Shown: positions 58,624 to 64,000 of the stretch, piece by piece
Layout of the letters: each line of letters starts with the position of its first letter
How positions within the stretch are numbered: position 1 is the stretch's first letter
Origin: Eulemur rufifrons
Taxonomy: Eukaryota; Chordata; Mammalia; Primates; Lemuridae
Assembly: GCF_041146395.1 (NCBI RefSeq)
Contig: NC_090995.1
Location: 12,068,501 to 12,132,500 of the forward strand
Direction: 5' to 3'
Length of the DNA stretch: 64,000 nt
Position numbers and translations under genes: made by a program
The notes under the pieces: model-generated
Database searches by the model: none
What the model was told of the DNA's origin: nothing
What the model saw: the letters and a program-made list of their open reading frames with translations, nothing else

Positions 58624-59890
58624 TTAGGTTGTTAAGTATGAGCTGTCCAATTTCCTTAACTATTAAGTTTGACGGTTGATATCTCTGACATTTCACTTTG
58701 ACACTTCTTGTTTTACATTTATTGGGAAGGTACATCCTCAGTCTTTGAAATGCGTGTTCTGGCTTGTGATTATCTTTCAAAAATTTTTTAGAGCAATTTT
58801 TGTGAAACCATGGATAAGTCAAAAATTTGTGTTATTCTCGAATTTGAGTTCTGTTGTGGAAACAATGCAGTGCAAGTAGCTCGACATATCAACAAAGGGT
58901 GTGGCTGATGAACACACAGTATGTCAATGGTTTGAGAAATTCTGTTCTGGTGATTTTAATCTTGAAAAGGAGCCACGTGGGCGACCTGAGACCAAGGTGG
59001 ATAATGATGAGCTGAAAGCTGTAGTGGAAGAGAATCCATCTCAACCTATGTGTGAATTAGCAGTAAGGTTTGACATCACTATTCCAGCAGTATTGGACCA
59101 TTTGAAACAAATGGGCAAGGTAAAGAAGCTGGATAGTTTGGCAATGCATGAATTAAACGAGCGTCAGAAGAGAAATTCTTGAAGCTTGCCTTCGTTTGCT
59201 GTCATGACATAGAGGGGAACTGTTTCTACACTGTATTGTTACATGTGATGGAAAGTGGATTCTTTTTGACAATCGCAAGTGTTTGGCACAATGGTTGGAT
59301 GAAGATGAAGTGCGAAAACACAGCCCCAAACCAAATATTCATCACGAAAAATGAATGGGGTCTGTTTGGTGGTCCAGCGCTGGTATAATCCACTACAGCT
59401 ATATGAAACCTGGTCAGTCGATTGTAGCGGATGTCTACTGCAACCAGTTGGATGAAATGACAAGGATGCTTGCCATGAAGCAGCCGACAGTTGGTCAATA
59501 GAGACAGGCCAATCCTCTTGGAAGGCAATGCTTGACGACATGTCACACAAACAATGCTGTTCAAACTACAGTAGCTTGATTTGGAAACTCTTGTCATCCA
59601 CTGTATTGACCAGACCTCGAACCAACTGACTACCACTACTTCCAGGCTTTGGACCACTTCTTGCAAGGAAAAATACTAAGTTCTCGACAAGCTGTGGAAA
59701 ATGCCTTTGGTGATTTCCTGGCCACTCGCTCTCCAGGCTTCTTTGCCGCTGGGATAAATGAGCTACCATTAAGAAGGCAAAACTATGTTGATAGTTTAGA
59801 TACATAGTTTGATTAATTATACTGCTTCTTTGAGATATAATAAACTACACTTTTGATTCAAAATAGGACATTTCATATTTAATGACCTAT
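58624..59890 (+). mobile_element. mariner (TcMar-Mariner) transposon, near full length, inactive
   Basis: About 1.27 kb cut-and-paste element. The left end taggttgttaagtatgagct (58625) and the complement of the right end (taggtcattaaatatgaaat) are clear imperfect terminal inverted repeats, with TA on each outer side. The plus strand encodes a decayed mariner transposase: an N-terminal HTH piece from MDKSKICVILEF (58811), then after a frameshift WFEKFCSGDFNLEKE, GRPETKVDNDELKAVVEEN, HLKQMGKVKKLD and HELNERQKR, the family's linker motif, to a shift near 59182. Catalytic DDD residues: the first is kept (CDGKWILFDN, 59246 on), the second is changed to G in the EGNA stretch near 59522, and the third is kept after an in-frame stop (PDLEPTDYH near 59605). 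Several frameshifts and stops make it dead. The full length for this family is about 1.3 kb and 340-345 codons, so little has been lost. Open frames on the minus strand (up to 146 codons) are shadows. Confidence 0.94.
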
Positions 59891-59989
59891 AATTGGTATA
59901 ATTATAGGTTTATAATTATAAACCTTGTTTCCTTCTTTTAACATGAATTTCTCTGGTTACTAAATTAAAACATCTCTTTCATATGTTTC

Positions 59990-60620
59990 ATTGCCTTTCA
60001 AGTTGCTTGTTCGTATCTGTTTCCTTTTTTCCATTGGATTGCTGTATTTTTCTTGTTAATTTAAGAATTTTTTATAAATTCTAAATTCCGATTCCTGTCA
60101 GTTTTAAATATTCCAAATATCTTCCCCCTTTGTGTTCCTTTTTTTACTGGTTCCTGATCTCCTTTCCAAAGTATTTAATTTTGATGTAATTAAAATATTT
60201 AATTTTTATGTAATTATATTCATCATTTTATTTTTGTATAGGGTAAGTGGTTTTGAATTTATGCTTCAGAAGTTCTTACCTGATAGATAAAGATACCTTT
60301 ATATACTTTCTTCTATAACTTTATAGTTTATATTTAATTCATCTTGAGCCGACCTTTGTATGTGGCTTTAGGTAGGAGTCTAGTTTAATTTTATTGTAAA
60401 ATTAGTTACTTTCTGAGTATCATCTACATGATTATTATATACCCTTTCCTGTAACCATTATCATGTCTTAGGTTTCCAACACATAGATAGGTCTGTTTCT
60501 GATCCTTCTCCTCTCTACTTTGGTTTGTTTTTATTTCTTGTTCTATTACTGTTGTTTGGTAAAAGATTTTCAAAATCTAAAAATTATATAATTTAATTTT
60601 CAAGTTTCATGGTCATTGTT
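59990..60620 (-). mobile_element. L1 LINE, ORF2 fragment, antisense
   Basis: Antisense L1: ttgcttgttcgtatctgttt, ccattggattgctgtatttt, gtatagggtaagtggttttg, atcttgagccgacctttgta and gtaggagtctagtttaattt follow ORF2 order. Highly diverged. Confidence 0.65.
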
Positions 60621-62575
60621 ACCTGTTACCTTCATTAACAAGCACATTTACATTGTGTTTAACACTTTAGTAACCACTATGGTTCTCGAAACATATGTTT
60701 TGGAAATTCTTGATAAATGTCTTTAAATATAATTATATATTCTTTAACTATAATTGTGTTAGGATTCTTGATCAGTTGCTTCATGGGTCTCTTTCCATTT
60801 TGTTTTTAATGTCAAATTGTGCTTTTCAAGAGAAATCTGAATTTGACATTAAATGAGTTGTGATCTTGTCTAAAATCTGAGAGTATATTGAATATTTATA
60901 TACTCTGAGAGTATATTAAATGGTATGAAAAATTTTAAATCATTCAGAAGTTAAAGGCAGGTGAAAAACTTTTTTAAAAAATCTAGATAAATAATTAATT
61001 TTATTTTTGGAATATGTTGCTTTGAAAAACCAGTCCAAATATTTTAATTAATTAAAGTTGTGGTAGCTCTCAGTATTCCTGAATGACTTAGTGTATGTTC
61101 TGCTGGGATGATAAATATATGCGTAAAGCAAAATCAACTGAAATGTCTCAGAGTGACTCAGTTTTGACCATAGAATGACTTTGTTTTGTATAATTTCAAA
61201 AGAAAGAAAAAAATTCTAAAAAGTAATTGAAAATTTCTTGAATCCTAAGTCTGTATTCTATTCTTTCCTACCTGCAACGTTTTGCTCAGCCCAAATTGTA
61301 ATTTTTAGATTGTAATTTTGAGACAGCACAAACACATGTTTATATTTTGTTTTGATCATTAAATAGAAATTATATGTGCTTTCTAGGGGGAGTTAGGTAA
61401 TGAAACTTCAGTTTATATATTTCATATGGAAACATTTATTCCTTATACCTTATATTTTCTATTTCAGCCGTTGAATTCAAAAGCCTAGACATTTGAAATA
61501 AAATAGATTATGTATTTAATTTTAATCTCCAAATGCTTAACCTGCTAGAAAATATTTTAACTGGAAGATTTCAGTTGTATAGTTTTTCTCTTTTTCCTTA
61601 GCTCTAGTTGAGCTATTGATTGTAAAATATAACAGGAGACAAATAGGATAAGAGTAATAGCTAGCTAGGTTTGCTTGATCCTTCAGTCCTGAAATTAAAG
61701 GCAGTGCTTTTTTAGATTGTTCTCCAAAATAAAAAGAGTTAGGCTTTATTATGGAACATTAAAAAAATGAATCTAGGAAGTAGTCAATTTCCTACTGCTA
61801 GAGGGTCTGTGCCGGTTCCTTCGAGATAGTATTTTATATATTTTATTACATGGTATTCCTTCTAACAGGATGCTGAGACTTACCAAGAAAAATATTATAA
61901 ACTGCTTTGTACTTTGCAAAATTATTTACTTTAGGAACTTATTTCCTGAGAAATTAGAAATGCAATATATTTAAAATATTGTCACTATTTCAGATGGAGT
62001 TACAAAGTGTACTAAATAGCTAACTGATAAGAATAGCGTTTCTCCTCTCATTCTTCTTCCCCAAAGGCATTTTTTAAAATAGGATACATGTGATCAACAG
62101 TGAAATGATGTAATTAGGACATGGCTATTTGTGGTAATCATTCTTCTGTTTTGGTATGGTAGAAGGTCAGAGATGTGGTTTTTAAATTCTTTTTGCCTCT
62201 CCATCCATTCTTTAACCCCTATCCCTGAACCCCTTTAGTGAAACTGTATTCCTTAGCCATGAGAATGTAAATACATTTTTATATTTCATATGTAGACTAA
62301 TGCAAAAATTATAAGGGAAATAATACTCTGATTAGCAAAGGGTATAAAATCCAGTAACAAGTACTTTTTGTAGCCTTGATATTCGTATTAGTATCACCTT
62401 TTCTTTTAAAACTTAAGAGTTTCATAATTTTCCTAATTTTTTTTCATTTATATAATCCCTAGTAAGTGAATAAAGAGCAGATTATACATACACATATAAT
62501 ATTTAATAATTTGGATAGAAGCATTTGCGGAAAAAAATAACAAGTGTCAGCAGTAGAATTCTCTGTCTCACTCTA
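60621..62575. other. no recognised feature, 2 kb
   Basis: AT-rich. A near-duplicate word (gagagtatattgaatatt and gagagtatattaaatggt) occurs at 60879-60921. No gene or clear repeat. Confidence 0.5.
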
Positions 62576-62579
62576 TCCA

Positions 62580-62760
62580 TCCATTTCCCATCCGGCCTGT
62601 TAGACATTTATCAGGCACCTTCAGTGTGTGAGGTACTATGCCAAACACTAAAAAGTCGAATATAATAAAACGTAGATCACTGACCTCAGAGGAGATTCCT
62701 TTTCAAGGAATGGTGGTGGAGTTGCCCATTTTCTGGAGGTGCCGTCTGTAAATCCCAAGA
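62580..62760 (-). mobile_element. L2 LINE 3' end fragment
   Basis: acatttatcaggcaccttca, gtgtgtgaggtactatgcca and aaacactaaaaag reproduce the antisense L2 3' end ('atttattgagcacctactatgtgcca'). Confidence 0.5.
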
Positions 62761-62959
62761 TGCTTTTACTGTACCTGTGGTAGGTTGAGAAATAGCCTCA
62801 GGTGGGATCAGACTAAGTTGTTGGCTGTTGACTAAGAGCCTCGATGGGATATTTAGTGCCTGTTTTTCTAGGTGATGAGTACATGTGAATTTGAGCTGTG
62901 GATGTGAGATGATGGCACAGACTTACATACAGGTGAATGAACGTGCTTCTTACAGAGAG

Positions 62960-63060
62960 CAAAGAGCTGTCAGGAGGCATGAATTCAAGTCCTGTTTGTG
63001 CTGCTTACTAACAGTTAGGGAAAGTCACCTCTCTGAACCACCTTTCCAGAGGGAATGTTT
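62960..63060 (+). repeat. MIR SINE fragment
   Basis: ggcatgaattcaagtcctgt, ttgtgctgcttactaacagt, tagggaaagtcacctctctg: the central MIR core in sense orientation. Confidence 0.58.
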
Positions 63061-63109
63061 GAACATTGCATTACGTGATGGTTTTTCATGTGCTTCATGG
63101 TTATAAATA

Positions 63110-64000
63110 CTAATGTACAAATGTATGTACATTAAAACAGAAACAGATAAGCAGATCTTAACAATCATTTTTATTTTATGATCTTAAAGATCATGTTTTA
63201 GTTAGAGGCCAATTAGATTGTTTTCCTGGGGAAAAAAAAAAAGACACTTGAATTCAACTCTCACAAGGGATGTAATTTGACAGGCTGAGAAAGAGACTTG
63301 GTCAGTGGAAGGGAATTTGCCTAAGATACAGCTCTGTTTCTTTCAAAGTGCTTCCAGAAATAACTGTAATGTCTTATTTATTTATCTTTATGGTATGTTT
63401 GAGATGAAGCAAGGATAGCTTTTTTGCTTATTCTTTAAATTTAAGCAAACAATTCACAGGGGAATATGTTATTTGCTGCCAGATAAACAGAAAATGATTT
63501 CCATGATTCCATGAAATCTGTGAATGAAAAGAGTATCACACAGACTGAAATAGAAAAATGGATTAAAGTAAAAGTGTATAATGTTTAGCAGTCGATGCGT
63601 GTGTATGGTAAAAAATTGTAAGATTTGTAAATGGTAAAATCTATTACATGAAAACATGGCCTTGAACAAGGCTAAGTTGAAAAACGTCAATTGTGTATAT
63701 ATGTGACAAACAATTTATGAAGCATAATAGGACCTACCATCGAACCTAAGTATAATATTATCGCTATCATAAAATTTTCCTGAGTGCTTCCTCCCCACTT
63801 TGTTCCCTACTTTCTTCTGGAAATGACCTGGAACTTTCTGTCCATCGATCCCTAGCTTTATATTATGGGTGTATGTAAACAAAATGAAAAAATATGTTAC
63901 ATACACATGTGTACAAGCAAAACAATATATTAATAGGTATGTGTACAGTTTTGCTTGTTTGGGAGCTTTATTTAAAAAAAATAGTATCATATAGTATGTT
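63110..64000. other. no recognised feature
   Basis: AT-rich sequence with A runs at 63232-63242 and 63973-63981. A small palindromic word pair, atgtacaaatgtatgtacat, sits at 63112-63131. No gene recognised. Confidence 0.5.

Noticed and set aside
59226..59666. 146-codon minus-strand frame
   Set aside because: It is the complement of the decayed mariner transposase, whose motifs are on the plus strand.

Overview
This is mammalian nuclear DNA from a gene-poor, repeat-rich region, intergenic or deep intronic. Several full-length Alu dimers carry right-arm wording typical of lemurs and their relatives, not of monkeys and apes (a ...gtctcgctcttgctcag... block where anthropoid Alus read ...gtttcaccatgttggcc...). 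One, at 23639-23975, also has an internal partial duplication. Together they point to a strepsirrhine primate. Nothing looks bacterial or viral, and I found no intact protein-coding gene, tRNA, rRNA or CRISPR array.

Layout. 0.6-2.2 kb holds an L2 LINE split by a second, inverted L2. 3-9.6 kb has one Alu, a MIR, an L1 ORF2 tail (6.7-7.5 kb) and a decayed, unidentified coding remnant (8.4-8.7 kb). 9.6-14.5 kb is mostly unassigned, with a doubtful retroviral remnant near 12-13.4 kb. 14.5-17.4 kb has a 471-bp Tigger MITE and two opposed L1 pieces. 19.4-20.7 kb is an L2 with a Tigger MITE inside it. 21-30 kb has four Alus, an L1, MIRs, another Tigger MITE, and an MLT1 LTR nested in an older MLT1-like LTR. 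31.8 kb carries a U2 snRNA fragment and 33.4-33.8 kb an RPL37 processed pseudogene with target-site duplications. 36-43.5 kb has an Alu, tandem MIRs and a long antisense L1. 45.6-48 kb is an L1 broken by a free left Alu monomer and a Tigger transposon with transposase remnants. 49.6-50.7 kb is a three-level nest (Alu in a MaLR LTR in a MaLR LTR). 50.7-55.2 kb has an L1 with a hAT MITE, a MER20 and an L2 with another hAT MITE. 58.6-59.9 kb is an almost complete but inactivated mariner transposon with both terminal repeats.

No set of genes here works together; the window is mainly a record of successive insertions by L2/MIR, DNA transposons, MaLR, L1 and Alu. Three short stretches (18.1, 25.3 and 49.0 kb) have exon-like splice signals with an open frame and are the only candidates for exons of a host gene. 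They are unproven, and chance open frames of similar length are common in this window. Repeat family names come from recognising consensus motifs by eye, so sub-family names and edges are approximate.
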